DNA of 64,000 bases from NCBI GenBank assembly GCA_028280065.1, contig JANQMN010000150.1:1-64000 (forward strand), read 5' to 3'. Shown in pieces: positions 54,990 through 64,000 of the stretch. The stretch is from Hahella sp. Lineage in GTDB: Bacteria; Pseudomonadota; Gammaproteobacteria; Pseudomonadales; Oleiphilaceae. The position numbers were made by a program, and so were the translations under genes. Each line of letters opens with the position of its first letter. Within the stretch, counting starts at the first letter, position 1. Under the pieces are notes generated by a model. That model had not been told where the DNA came from and did not search any database. It saw nothing but the letters and a program-made list of their open reading frames with translations.

Positions 54990-55090
54990 TTACTTATACC
55001 CATCACCCTCACGGCAACATCCATGTTTGCAGTGATCGTCATCGGTGTGGGAGTGGATTTCTCCATTCATCTTCAGGAGGGCGATTACCC
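54990..55090 (+). pseudogene. Fragment of an RND/MMPL-type transporter
   Basis: A short frame gives LIPITLTATSMFAVIVIGVG followed by VDFSIHL, matching the conserved GVDxxIHL helix of MMPL-type RND proteins. It lacks any flanking homology and is about 35 codons long, so it is at best a relic; the match could also be chance. Confidence 0.35.
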
Positions 55091-55162
55091 TGTCCGTACG
55101 CTGACCATGGAGTTGACCGACCGCATATACTGCAGTTGACTACTATTTTTAGGAGAAAGCCA

Positions 55163-55185
55163 AGCGCCATCGTTGCGATGGCGCT
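55163..55185 (-). terminator. Probable terminator of the nifJ operon
   Basis: A perfect 10-bp stem AGCGCCATCG/CGATGGCGCT with a three-base loop begins 24 bp after the nifJ stop. On the minus strand it is followed by TTGGCTTTCTCC, a weak T-tract. Confidence 0.55.
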
Positions 55186-55208
55186 GAGTATTATCGACTT
55201 TCTACTGA

Positions 55209-58200
55209 TTAAGCGCGGGCATCCGGATGGAACTCATGGGCTCCGCGGGTCGCCATTTCCTCGTAAACCCCCCACTTACGCAAGGCCACTTGCTGAGCGA
55301 TGGTCATCAACCGTTCTGCTTCTTCCGGATGCGATCTTGCCAGCGTCTGGAACCGGGTTTCGTGTTGCCGGTACTCTTTAAGAGAAATCGTCGGCCGCAA
55401 GCTATCCAGACTGAACGGATTACCGCCCGATTGACGAATCACCGGATTATAGCGAATCAACGGCCAATGCCCGGAGTCGACAGCGCGTTTCTGCTGGGTG
55501 AGGCCCTGCTCCATATCGATACCATGGGCAATGCAATGGCTGTAGGCAATGATTAACGACGGGCCGGGATAAGCTTCTGCCTCACGCATTGCCTGTAGCG
55601 CCTGTTGGGGATTCGCACCCATGGCAACTCGCGCGACATAGACATTTCCGTAAGCAATTGCCTGTAATGCCACTTCTTTTTTCGGTATCAACTTACCGCC
55701 GGCTGCAAACTTGGTTACCGCCCCCAGCGGCGTGGATTTCGACATTTGTCCACCCGTATTGGAGTAGACTTCCGTATCCATGACCAGGACATTGACATCC
55801 CGCCCGGAAGCCAACACATGATCCAATCCGGAAGATCCGATGTCGTAAGCCCAGCCATCACCGCCCACAATCCATACTGAGCGACGGACCAGGTGATCTA
55901 ACAACGAATCCAGCTCTTTCGCCGGCTCGGAAACATCATCCTTAATCAGTTCGTTAACCTGATTCACCTTGTCCCGGAGTGCGCGAATTTCGTACTCCTC
56001 TCGCTGCGGCGCATTAAGCACATCGTTCACCAACTGATCGCCCAACTTAAAGCGCATGGCCTTGAGTGCGGTTTCCGCCTGTTCGCGATGTTTGTCGGCA
56101 GACAAGCGAAAGCCGAAGCCAAACTCCGCATTGTCTTCGAACAGCGAATTAGACCAGGCCGGTCCTCGACCTTCTTCGTTCTTGGTCCAGGGAGTCGTGG
56201 GTAAGTTACCGCCATAAATCGAAGAGCAACCGGTCGCATTGGCGACCATCATGCGATCGCCAAACAGCTGAGTCAGCACTTTCAGATAAGGCGTTTCGCC
56301 ACAACCGGCACAAGATCCGGAAAATTCGAAAAGCGGTTCTAAAAACTGCACACCACGCACCGTTGAGAAATCAACTTTCGAACGGTCGTTTACCGGGACC
56401 GATTCATACCACTCCAGGGCGGACTTTTCCCGCTCCAGGATGGGAGCCTTGTCAACCATATTAATGGCGCGAATTGGCCGAAGATTCGGATCTTCCTGCG
56501 GCTCTCTCACTGGACAAGCCTGGACACAAAGTCCGCAGCCAGTGCAATCTTCCGGATAGACCTGCAAGGTGTAATTGGTGTTGGGAAAGCCGCGGGCAGA
56601 TATCGGCGCTGCTTTCACGCTGTCAGGCGCGTTTTCCAGAAGGTCGGTATGGTAAAACTTCGCTCGAATACAAGCATGAGGACATATTAATGAGCAGTTA
56701 CCGCATTGAATGCAAAGGTCTTCCCGCCAATCAGGAATCCTTTGGGCAATATTGCGTTTTTCCCACTTGCTGGTACCTGTCGGATAAGTGCCGTCCACGG
56801 GCAACATGGAAACCGGAATCAAATCGCCCTTGCCGGCGATCATCTGGGCAGTGACTTCCCGATAGAACTCCGGCGCCTTCGGATCGACATAACCGATCCT
56901 GTTCTCCAGCGTACCGATCTCATCGGGAACATCAACCTCGTATAAATGCGCTAAGGTAGCATCGACAGCCGCAAAGTTTTTCTCGACGATTTGCGGACCT
57001 TTCTTGGCATAAGTCTTTTCGATGTAATGCTTGATCAGTTCAATGGCTTTGTCCTTGTCCAATACACCGGCTAGGGCGAAGAAACAGGTCTGCATGATGG
57101 TATTGATGCGATTTCCCATCCCGGCCTGTTTAGCAACTTCGTAGGCATTGATCACATAGAGCTTTATCTCCAACTCGCGGATGCGTTCCTGGACATTCTT
57201 CGGCAAATGCTGCCAAACAGTGTCTTTGTCGTGGGGACTATTGATTAACAAAGTCGCTCCATGCGCAGCATGCGCCAAGAGATCGGTAATGCTGACAAAG
57301 TTGAACTGATGGCAACCGATAAAACTGGCTTTCTGGATGAGATAAGGCGCATCAATCGGGTCAGGACCAAAACGCAGGTGAGACACCGTCATCGAGCCTG
57401 ATTTTTTCGAATCATAGACAAAGTAACCCTGCGCGTAGTAATCCGGCAGATCACCGATAATCTTGATGCTGTTCTTATTGGCACCCACCGTTCCGTCGGC
57501 GCCCAGGCCAAAAAATAAACATTGCACCTGACCAGGAGGATCAATCAGCCAATCTGCACCCCAAGAGATACTTAATTCAGAGAGGTCATCATTAATGCCC
57601 ACTGTAAACCGGCTTTTTGGATTGGGTTTCGCCAGCTCATCAAACACCGCTTTGCACATACCCGGCGTAAATTCCTTGGAAGACAATCCATAGCGACCGG
57701 CGATCACTTTGGGTATTTTCTGCAACCTGCCGGCTTGCTGGCCTTCTACCAGCGTGGTCAGCACATCCTGAAAAAGCGGTTCGCCATTCGAACCGGGTTC
57801 CTTGGTGCGATCCAATACCGCAATGGACTCGACCGTATCAGGCAGTTCATCCAACAGAACATCCGCGGCAAAGGGTCGAAATAGTCGAATCACTACGACG
57901 CCAACTTTCTCGCCCTGTTCCACCAAGGCTTCAACAGTTGCCCGCATCGTGGCGTAACCCGAACCCATGAGGACTACGACACGCTCTGCATCAGGGGCGC
58001 CGTGATATTCGATTAATCGATAGCGGCGATCGGTTAACAGTGCGAACTTATCCATGGCGCGCTGCACAATTTCAGGAACCAGCGCATAGAACGGATTGAC
58101 GCTTTCGCGGCCTTGAAAATAGGTATCGGGATTTTGCGCGGTGCCGCGTAACACCGGCTGATCAGGATTCAATGCGCGTTCGCGATGTTCCCTAACCAGC

Positions 58201-58793
58201 TTGCTGTCGACCATCTTTAAAATGGTCTCGTCATCAACTTTGCTGATTTTGTTTACTTCATGAGAAGTACGGAACCCATCAAAAAAATGCAAGAAAGGAA
58301 CACGCGCTTCCAGGGTTGCGGTATGCGCAATCAGCGCCAGATCCTGGGATTCCTGCACTGAGCTTGACGACAACAGGGCAAAGCCGGTACTGCGGGCTGC
58401 CATCACATCTTGATGGTCACCAAAAATCGAAAGCCCTTGTGCCGCCAGCGAGCGAGATGCCACATGAAACACCGTGGGGGTGAGCTCACCGGCAATCTTA
58501 AACATATTCGGCAACATCAACATCAGGCCTTGGCTGGCGGTGAAGGTTGTTGATAACGCTCCTGCCTGCAAGGCTCCGTGAATAGCGCCGGCAACACCGC
58601 CTTCACTTTGCATTTCAACAATAGAAGGTACGGTGCCCCAAACATTCGGCACACCTTCGATAGACCAGGCATCCGCAAGCTCAGCCATGGGGGAAGAAGG
58701 CGTTATCGGGTAGATCGCACAGACTTCGGAAAGCTTACAGGCTATCCAGGCAGCCGCTTCATTGCCATCAACCATGATCATTTCATCGTTCAT
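55209..58793 (-). CDS. nifJ: Pyruvate:ferredoxin (flavodoxin) oxidoreductase
   Basis: Homodimeric enzyme that oxidises pyruvate to acetyl-CoA and reduces ferredoxin or flavodoxin. The 1194-residue product (family about 1170-1200) has the N-terminal pyruvate-binding domain with CAIYPITPSSPMAELAD, a gamma domain, two [4Fe-4S] clusters (CIQCGNCSLICPHAC near 696 and CTGCGLCVQACPV near 748), a proximal cluster start CAGCGETPYL near 831 and a TPP domain with GGDGWAYDIG. The ATG at 58793 with GGAGG upstream was chosen over a longer frame because the upstream gene stops exactly there (4-bp overlap). It is translationally coupled to the GltD-like gene. Confidence 0.94.
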   Translation of the reverse strand: MNDEMIMVDGNEAAAWIACKLSEVCAIYPITPSSPMAELADAWSIEGVPNVWGTVPSIVEMQSEGGVAGAIHGALQAGALSTTFTASQGLMLMLPNMFKIAGELTPTVFHVASRSLAAQGLSIFGDHQDVMAARSTGFALLSSSSVQESQDLALIAHTATLEARVPFLHFFDGFRTSHEVNKISKVDDETILKMVDSKLVREHRERALNPDQPVLRGTAQNPDTYFQGRESVNPFYALVPEIVQRAMDKFALLTDRRYRLIEYHGAPDAERVVVLMGSGYATMRATVEALVEQGEKVGVVVIRLFRPFAADVLLDELPDTVESIAVLDRTKEPGSNGEPLFQDVLTTLVEGQQAGRLQKIPKVIAGRYGLSSKEFTPGMCKAVFDELAKPNPKSRFTVGINDDLSELSISWGADWLIDPPGQVQCLFFGLGADGTVGANKNSIKIIGDLPDYYAQGYFVYDSKKSGSMTVSHLRFGPDPIDAPYLIQKASFIGCHQFNFVSITDLLAHAAHGATLLINSPHDKDTVWQHLPKNVQERIRELEIKLYVINAYEVAKQAGMGNRINTIMQTCFFALAGVLDKDKAIELIKHYIEKTYAKKGPQIVEKNFAAVDATLAHLYEVDVPDEIGTLENRIGYVDPKAPEFYREVTAQMIAGKGDLIPVSMLPVDGTYPTGTSKWEKRNIAQRIPDWREDLCIQCGNCSLICPHACIRAKFYHTDLLENAPDSVKAAPISARGFPNTNYTLQVYPEDCTGCGLCVQACPVREPQEDPNLRPIRAINMVDKAPILEREKSALEWYESVPVNDRSKVDFSTVRGVQFLEPLFEFSGSCAGCGETPYLKVLTQLFGDRMMVANATGCSSIYGGNLPTTPWTKNEEGRGPAWSNSLFEDNAEFGFGFRLSADKHREQAETALKAMRFKLGDQLVNDVLNAPQREEYEIRALRDKVNQVNELIKDDVSEPAKELDSLLDHLVRRSVWIVGGDGWAYDIGSSGLDHVLASGRDVNVLVMDTEVYSNTGGQMSKSTPLGAVTKFAAGGKLIPKKEVALQAIAYGNVYVARVAMGANPQQALQAMREAEAYPGPSLIIAYSHCIAHGIDMEQGLTQQKRAVDSGHWPLIRYNPVIRQSGGNPFSLDSLRPTISLKEYRQHETRFQTLARSHPEEAERLMTIAQQVALRKWGVYEEMATRGAHEFHPDARA

Positions 58794-60424
58794 TTGACGC
58801 CCTCCTGTTCCAACATCACGATCGCATGGCATGGACACTGATCGAAACAAGCCCCACAGCCGGTGCATTTGTCATAGTCGTATCTATAACGGTTACCTTT
58901 TCCCAGCTTGATAACGGCACTTTCCGGGCAAGCACCAAAACAACCGTCGCACTCGAAACAATTACCGCAAGAGTAACAGCGGCTGGCTTCATACATCGCC
59001 TGCTCTTCCGTCAAGCCGCCGATGACTTCCTGAAAGCCCTGTTGGCGTTGCTCTGGGCTGATTATGGGTTGCGAGCTGGATTGCGCATCCGTGTTGTACC
59101 ATAGATGTAATGCGTCAAACTCTATGATCGGGTTAGGAATCGGTTTATGGTAGGTGGTGCTGCGCAGCCAGGCATCGATGCAGCGCGCCGCTTTTTTACC
59201 ATGTCCGGTGGCGATCGTAATAGTACGCTCAGCCGGCACCATATCCCCGCCGGCGAAAATCCCTTCGACAGTGGTCATCATATTGTTATTGACGGCAACC
59301 ACATCATCGTCCCGGATCTGCAAACCAGGGATTTTGTGCAATATTTCAGTATCTACTTTCTGCCCGAGCGCTAAAATCAGACTATCCGCTTCCAGCGTCT
59401 CAAACTCACCAGTGGGTTTGATCTTACCGTTCTCGTCAACCTGCATTTTCTCAACGGTGAACTTATCCTGGTCAATAGTCTTGATGGTTCTCAACCAGTT
59501 AATCTTCACCCCTTCCGCTAATGCATCATCCGCTTCTTCTTCGTGAGCCGGCATATTGGCGCGATCTCGGCGGTAAATAATGAGCGCTTCTTCCGCGCCC
59601 AAACGTTTCGCTGTGCGGGCAGCATCCATGGCCGAGTTGCCGCCGCCATAGATGGCAACCCGTCTACCCAACTTCGGCGCTTCGCCTTTTTCCACAGATT
59701 CGAGGTAACTAACGGCATCGAGAATTTTTCCGGAATCCCGAGCCGGAATATCCACCCGTTTGGCGAGGTGCGCACCAATGGCCATGAACACGGCATCAAA
59801 TCCGCCCGCCTCTTTCTCGGCTAAAACGTCTTCAACTTTGTGATTCAACTTTATTTCAACACCGGTCTGCAGAATGCGTTCTATCTCATTGTCCAAGATA
59901 TCCCGTGGAACCCGGTAGGAAGGAATGCCGAAGTGCATCATCCCGCCGGGAAGCGGTCCGGCTTCATAGATCGACACGGCATGCCCCAAGCGCCGCAAGT
60001 GCCAGGCGCATGACAAACCTGAAGGACCCGCACCAACAATGAGAACCTTTTTCCCGGAATCCTCGGCATCAAATGACGGTTTCCATTGGTTCTGCAATGC
60101 CAGATCACCCAGGAACCGTTCCACGGCATGGATACTGACCGACTGATCCACTTGGGCACGGTTGCACGAGGATTCACAAGGATGATAACAAGCGCGGCCA
60201 TGCACAGCCGGCATGGGATTATCGGCGATCAATTGCTGCCAGGCCTGCTCAAACTCGCCTTCTTGGGCGAAGGAAAGCCAGCGCTGGATATTCTCTCCCG
60301 CAGGACAGGCGTGATTACAAGGCGGTAAAAAGTCCCGATACTCCGGTCGTCTGGAACGGACGGGACCCGTTCCGGATTTATGCGATAAATCCGGTATATG
60401 CGTTAAATCGTGTTGGTTGCTCAT
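58790..60424 (-). CDS. GltD-like NAD(P)H-flavin/iron-sulfur oxidoreductase
   Basis: A 544-residue protein resembling the glutamate synthase small subunit. The N-terminal cluster-binding segment has CNHACPAGENIQRWL (about 35-49). FAD and NAD(P) sites follow as LIVGAGPSGLSCAWHLRRLG and VAIYGGGNSAMDAARTA. The C-terminal extension adds two [4Fe-4S] sets, CYSCGNCFECDGCFGACP and CTGCGACFDQCPCH. No large GltB subunit is near; the 4-bp overlap with nifJ suggests it exchanges electrons between NAD(P)H and the ferredoxin of the pyruvate enzyme, or feeds it directly. This role is inferred from context. Confidence 0.88.
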   Translation of the reverse strand: MSNQHDLTHIPDLSHKSGTGPVRSRRPEYRDFLPPCNHACPAGENIQRWLSFAQEGEFEQAWQQLIADNPMPAVHGRACYHPCESSCNRAQVDQSVSIHAVERFLGDLALQNQWKPSFDAEDSGKKVLIVGAGPSGLSCAWHLRRLGHAVSIYEAGPLPGGMMHFGIPSYRVPRDILDNEIERILQTGVEIKLNHKVEDVLAEKEAGGFDAVFMAIGAHLAKRVDIPARDSGKILDAVSYLESVEKGEAPKLGRRVAIYGGGNSAMDAARTAKRLGAEEALIIYRRDRANMPAHEEEADDALAEGVKINWLRTIKTIDQDKFTVEKMQVDENGKIKPTGEFETLEADSLILALGQKVDTEILHKIPGLQIRDDDVVAVNNNMMTTVEGIFAGGDMVPAERTITIATGHGKKAARCIDAWLRSTTYHKPIPNPIIEFDALHLWYNTDAQSSSQPIISPEQRQQGFQEVIGGLTEEQAMYEASRCYSCGNCFECDGCFGACPESAVIKLGKGNRYRYDYDKCTGCGACFDQCPCHAIVMLEQEGVK

Positions 60425-60846
60425 AATTGTTTTTCTTGTAGATTGACGGTAAAGAAACAGGTTGGCAGGAAGGTATCGAGCAGGCGCTCAGAACTTCAAG
60501 AGAGTTGCGGTATTGAGTCATCATGTTCAACCGCCTTCGCTCCTATCGGCGACAGCATTCGACACAGGATCACACTCGACAAACCACGGGAGTGATGATG
60601 GTTATGTTTAGAAAACAACCGCTACTTTCGCAACTTCTGCACCTCCGTTACCTGACATATATCAGCTAACCAACGCATTATCCTTTTAGTAATCTCGAAA
60701 AAGTCAACCACCCTAACCTCCCATGCCGACGCCTCACCCCTCCCAGCGCCATCACAAAAATGTCACAAAAGTTTCATAATATTCGAAAAAGAAACTACAT
60801 CTACTAGAGGGAAGTACCGTATTCTCTTTCTTTAAGGAAGCTTAGT
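60425..60846. other. 422-bp divergent intergenic region
   Basis: It separates the nifJ operon from the chemoreceptor gene. On the minus strand there is a possible TTGACT...GATAAT pair (60702-60707 and 60677-60682) with a long 19-bp spacer, which would give a 250-base leader. No sigma-28 site was found for the chemoreceptor. No gene is seen. Confidence 0.35.
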
Positions 60847-62817
60847 TTGAAGATCACCACGCTTTCCAAATTCAATACCGGCATACTGTTCACTGTCGCC
60901 CTGGCACTCAGCGCCGCGCTGTTCTTTGGTACCAAGCACTTCCGCGAGCCTATCCGGCAAACCCAGGCGTTCTCTGAATACCGCACCTTTCTCAACGAGC
61001 AGGTGGTATCGAATATCAACCAGTACCTTCGAAGCGGCGATGCCCAATACTTGGATAATTCGGAAAAATCAATCGTCGACCTGGACGAAATGCTCATTCA
61101 AGAATCCAATATGGACATCGGCGATTTACATCATCTGTTGGTGGAATTCAAACAGTATCTAGTCACGGATGCCCGTGCCGCAGGAAAAATGGCAGGAAAT
61201 GAAGAAGGATTGATTATCCAAAACGAACGGGAAACCCGGGATGAAATTTCCCGTTTGATCGAATACAGCGAAGAAGGGGCTGAAAACAGCTGGATGACTG
61301 CGCGGGAATATAGCAAAGCTGCAAATGACCTGTTGTTTCAGCTTCAGGACCGCTCGATTCAAAGGCAGCAAACCTTGGCCACGGGCTCCACGGACATAGC
61401 CGAAATAGAGAAAATTAATCGGGCGATGGTAGAAACTATTGAGAAAGTCAATCAACTGGATCGCCTGGGAATCGTCGCTGAGGCAGAAGAGGACGACTTT
61501 GCCGCTTTAATGGGTTTGGAAGAAGACGAAGAGAGCACCACCGAAGAAACCGATAAAGTTGAAGAAATTATCAGCAACTTAAAATCGTTGGTCACGCGTT
61601 ATCCGCAGGAGATTCGCAACACGGTTGACCTTAAAACCCAGATTTCGCAAAGCTTTACGACAATCCAAAATTATTTGGAAAGGGTAAACAGCTTAATTTT
61701 AAGCCATGAAAAGGACTTAGCTACCAGTTTCAGCCTCACTGTCGACCTCGGCCGGAATGTGATGATCGTCATCATCTTGCTGATTATTTTATTCTCCTTG
61801 ATTATCGACTTTATTCAACGGGGTATCGCCCAACGCATTCGCAACTATGTTCCCTTCCTACAAACATACGCGAAAGGCGACTTTCGTGAGGAAGTCACAA
61901 TCAAAGCGCAAACGGTGGAAATCAAGGCAATGCGGGATTCCGCCAATATGCTGCGGCAGAATCTATCGAGTTTGATCGGCGAGGTTAAGGAACGGAGCGA
62001 GACCGTGATTCAGATCGGTAAAAAGGTGCGTGAAGCCTCAGACCTCGTTGCCGCAAAAATGAACACCCAAATGGAACAAACCATTACCATTAGCGCTTCC
62101 ATCGAGGAAATGACAACCTCGTTTCAAGAAGTTGCCCAAAGTGCGGCAAATGCCGCCGACGCGGCCACGTCTATTAATGATGCCGCGCAGGAAAGCCACG
62201 GCATTATGCAAGCGGCCACGGAAGAAGTGGGTATCCTGGCGCAGCAGGTTAAGGAAACAGGTGACGAAATAACCCGTCTTGGCGAATATGCCACCAATAT
62301 TAACTCGGTATTGGAAGTCATTAGCGGGATTGCCGAGCAGACCAATCTATTGGCATTAAATGCGGCGATTGAAGCTGCCCGCGCCGGGGAACATGGCCGG
62401 GGATTTGCAGTGGTTGCCGATGAGGTCCGCTCGTTATCCCAAAGGACGGCGGAATCCACCGGAGAAATTCGCGACATCATTGAACGTATCCAAAAGCAGG
62501 CCACTCAGTGTACGACCGCAATGCAAGGCCAGGTTGCGCTAGCCGATGAGACGGTGACGAAAAGCTCGGAAGCCAATCAATCGGTTCAGGGCATCGTCCA
62601 ATCCATCGCTTCCGTTCGTGATATGACTACGCAAATTGCCGTGACCACCGAGCAACAGGCTGCCGTGGCGGAGGAAATTAGCGCCAGTGTGCATCATGTC
62701 AGAGACACCAGCAGCGAAACCCACGATGCTTCAACCCATACTGCGGAACTCAGCGACCAACTGCAGACCGAAAACCAAGCGCTGCAACAGTCCCTGGAAA
62801 AGTTTATTTTCAAATAA
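60847..62817 (+). CDS. Methyl-accepting chemotaxis protein
   Basis: A 656-residue chemoreceptor. TM1 at about 10-28 is followed by a long, mostly helical and acidic sensor region (30-295) of unassigned family, TM2 at about 300-325 ([19 protein letters not shown]), a HAMP region and the signalling domain. The hairpin tip at about 513-540 has [20 protein letters not shown], preceded by [18 protein letters not shown], which are invariant in receptors. It lacks a C-terminal NWETF pentapeptide. The start is TTG, supported by AAGGAAG seven bases upstream. Confidence 0.93.
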   Translation: MKITTLSKFNTGILFTVALALSAALFFGTKHFREPIRQTQAFSEYRTFLNEQVVSNINQYLRSGDAQYLDNSEKSIVDLDEMLIQESNMDIGDLHHLLVEFKQYLVTDARAAGKMAGNEEGLIIQNERETRDEISRLIEYSEEGAENSWMTAREYSKAANDLLFQLQDRSIQRQQTLATGSTDIAEIEKINRAMVETIEKVNQLDRLGIVAEAEEDDFAALMGLEEDEESTTEETDKVEEIISNLKSLVTRYPQEIRNTVDLKTQISQSFTTIQNYLERVNSLILSHEKDLATSFSLTVDLGRNVMIVIILLIILFSLIIDFIQRGIAQRIRNYVPFLQTYAKGDFREEVTIKAQTVEIKAMRDSANMLRQNLSSLIGEVKERSETVIQIGKKVREASDLVAAKMNTQMEQTITISASIEEMTTSFQEVAQSAANAADAATSINDAAQESHGIMQAATEEVGILAQQVKETGDEITRLGEYATNINSVLEVISGIAEQTNLLALNAAIEAARAGEHGRGFAVVADEVRSLSQRTAESTGEIRDIIERIQKQATQCTTAMQGQVALADETVTKSSEANQSVQGIVQSIASVRDMTTQIAVTTEQQAAVAEEISASVHHVRDTSSETHDASTHTAELSDQLQTENQALQQSLEKFIFK

Positions 62818-62910
62818 TGGTTCGCCGCTATGCGTTAATGCTTTTAAAAAAGCAGCAGAAACTGCGATCTTCGCTATGCTTATAGAAGAGCGTAACAACA
62901 GGATTTGCAG

Positions 62911-63234
62911 ATGGACGATAAAAACATCAACCGTATACTGATGCAGTTTGAGCACCTGCTAAAGCAGGCCAACCGGGAACGCATCAACCCCGTTATCGAC
63001 GAGTTGGCAATTGACGATCTACAGCCCATCATCGACCTGGTCGCCCGCGCCCGGGCAAGCTATTTAAAACATCTCTATGATCTCTGTAAAAAATACCATG
63101 GGACAAAGGACTTCCCCACCCCGGAAGAAATGAAAAAACTAAAGGCATATCGCAACTGCTTCATCGAACTGGCCGATGGCGCCAAATCGTTCGAAATTTC
63201 GATTCAACGGGGTTATTTAGACCTTAAGGCTTAG
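62911..63234 (+). CDS. Small helical protein of unknown function
   Basis: A 107-residue soluble, highly charged, helical protein that I cannot place in a family. Notable stretches are IDDLQPIIDLVARARASYLK and LYDLCKKYHG. The ATG at 62911 with AGGA seven bases upstream is better supported than the TTG two codons earlier. It is 93 bp after the chemoreceptor gene, and its stop overlaps the murB stop by 4 bp (convergent). Confidence 0.75.
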   Translation: MDDKNINRILMQFEHLLKQANRERINPVIDELAIDDLQPIIDLVARARASYLKHLYDLCKKYHGTKDFPTPEEMKKLKAYRNCFIELADGAKSFEISIQRGYLDLKA

Positions 63235-64000
63235 CGGATCACGACGGGTTCCTGTTCCAGTAAAACGCCAAATTTTTCCTTAACCGAGGCCTTAACCAGC
63301 TGCGCGTACTTCAAAACTTCGCTACCGGATTTTTTACCGGGATTGACCAGAACTAACGCTTGTTTTTCGTACATGCCGACGCCGTTGTGCATATTTCCCT
63401 TCCAGCCGGTTTCTTGTATCAGCCAACCGGCAGCAAGTTTCCATTGCTGCCCGGCGGGATAGGCGACTAGTTTCGGGTATAACTGTTTCAACCGTCGGTA
63501 GTCCGCATTGGAGACCAGGGGATTTTTAAAAAAGCTTCCACTATTCGGGACATCTTTCGGGTCCGGCAACTTCTCTTGGCGAATTTGACAGACTAATTCA
63601 CTGATTACTAGCGGATCGTCCGGAGCGCCAAGTGACAGCCAGCGTTTATTCAACTCGGCGTATTCCGGGGTTAGGGGAGTATGTTGGAAAAACTGAAATA
63701 TGACCGCAGTAATGATCCAGGGATTACCCTGGCGTTTAAAAATACTATCGCGATAGCCAAAGACGCAATCCGATTTGGCGAAGCTATGTTGCGTTCCATC
63801 GGCTTGGTGAAAGGCCTCCACCCGGTGAATGCAAGACTCGACTTCCACCCCATAGGCTCCAATGTTCTGAATCGGCGCAGCGCCGACAGTACCGGGGATC
63901 AGGCTTAGGTTTTCAAGTCCTCGCAGACCCTGCTGCAGGGTCCAACGCACAAACCGGTGCCAGTCTTCGCCGGCGGCGACTTTCACCAGACAGTGGTCGG
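63231..64000 (-). CDS. murB: UDP-N-acetylenolpyruvoylglucosamine reductase (partial)
   Basis: C-terminal three quarters of MurB, which makes UDP-N-acetylmuramate for peptidoglycan; the 5' end lies past the right edge. Family features are GAGEDWHRFVRW at the start of what is visible, LIPGTVGAAPIQNIGAYGVE (flavin site), DCVFGYRDSIF, GSFFKNP with the catalytic Ser, the SAGWLIE-like AAGWLIQETGWKG and the C-terminal KQALVLVN. It is convergent with the small helical protein gene. Confidence 0.94.
   Translation of the reverse strand, partial: DHCLVKVAAGEDWHRFVRWTLQQGLRGLENLSLIPGTVGAAPIQNIGAYGVEVESCIHRVEAFHQADGTQHSFAKSDCVFGYRDSIFKRQGNPWIITAVIFQFFQHTPLTPEYAELNKRWLSLGAPDDPLVISELVCQIRQEKLPDPKDVPNSGSFFKNPLVSNADYRRLKQLYPKLVAYPAGQQWKLAAGWLIQETGWKGNMHNGVGMYEKQALVLVNPGKKSGSEVLKYAQLVKASVKEKFGVLLEQEPVVIR

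Noticed and set aside
60847-62817. Sigma-28 promoter for the chemoreceptor gene
   Set aside because: The upstream region lacks a TAAA...CCGATA pair at proper spacing.

Overview
The window reads as a chromosomal segment of a free-living, flagellated, respiring gammaproteobacterium. This rests on the cmoA/cmoB/cmoM wobble-uridine tRNA genes, a flgB-to-flgL flagellar operon in enteric/Pseudomonas order, a PilU-type pilus ATPase, malate:quinone oxidoreductase, and two carbon or nitrogen storage systems (a wax ester/triacylglycerol acyltransferase and a cyanophycin operon). The storage genes recall marine Oceanospirillales or Hahella-like lineages, but genus cannot be fixed from the sequence alone. 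No tRNA, rRNA, CRISPR array, intact insertion sequence or prophage was found.

Layout. 1-9.7 kb is core metabolism and translation: asnS (minus), cmoA-cmoB, mqo, a periplasmic solute-binding protein, cmoM (minus, 3' end overlapping its convergent neighbour), an unusual 580-residue isocitrate dehydrogenase with an internal duplication, and a PfkB sugar kinase. 9.7-22.2 kb is the minus-strand flagellar rod/hook operon flgBCDEFGHIJKL, with a textbook sigma-54 promoter before flgB and a long palindromic repeat in each of the three gaps between flgE, flgF, flgG and flgH. 22.3-33.0 kb holds a YdjA-like nitroreductase, a membrane-anchored helical protein, a hybrid histidine kinase, an OmpA-type lipoprotein, a decayed chemoreceptor fragment, pilU, a WS/DGAT acyltransferase, and an amidoligase / class I glutamine amidotransferase / VTT membrane protein cluster.

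33.0-41.4 kb holds a copper ATPase with a small copper-binding protein, then the minus-strand cyanophycin operon: cyanophycinase, cyanophycin synthetase and a Mur-ligase-only paralogue. 41.4-43.0 kb is an AT-richer accessory patch: a frameshifted PIN-domain toxin remnant and a Tae4-like peptidoglycan amidase translationally coupled to a two-helix membrane protein, a probable toxin/immunity pair. 43.0-55.1 kb is mixed housekeeping and accessory: an STI1-like secreted protein, an Ada-AlkA fusion with Ogt (alkylation repair), an EamA exporter, a thioesterase, a second solute-binding protein, RhlE helicase with a NYN nuclease, a lone integrase N-terminal domain coupled to peptidase E, a HAD phosphatase, a CBS protein, a lipase-like hydrolase and a hemolysin III family protein. 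55.2-64 kb has a pyruvate:flavodoxin oxidoreductase coupled to a GltD-like flavoprotein, a chemoreceptor, a small helical protein and the 3' part of murB.

The strongest candidates for new biology are the domain-duplicated isocitrate dehydrogenase (6915-8657), the amidase/two-helix membrane protein pair (42041-42771), the amidoligase cluster (30896-33009), and the lone integrase-fold domain coupled to peptidase E (50132-51221).
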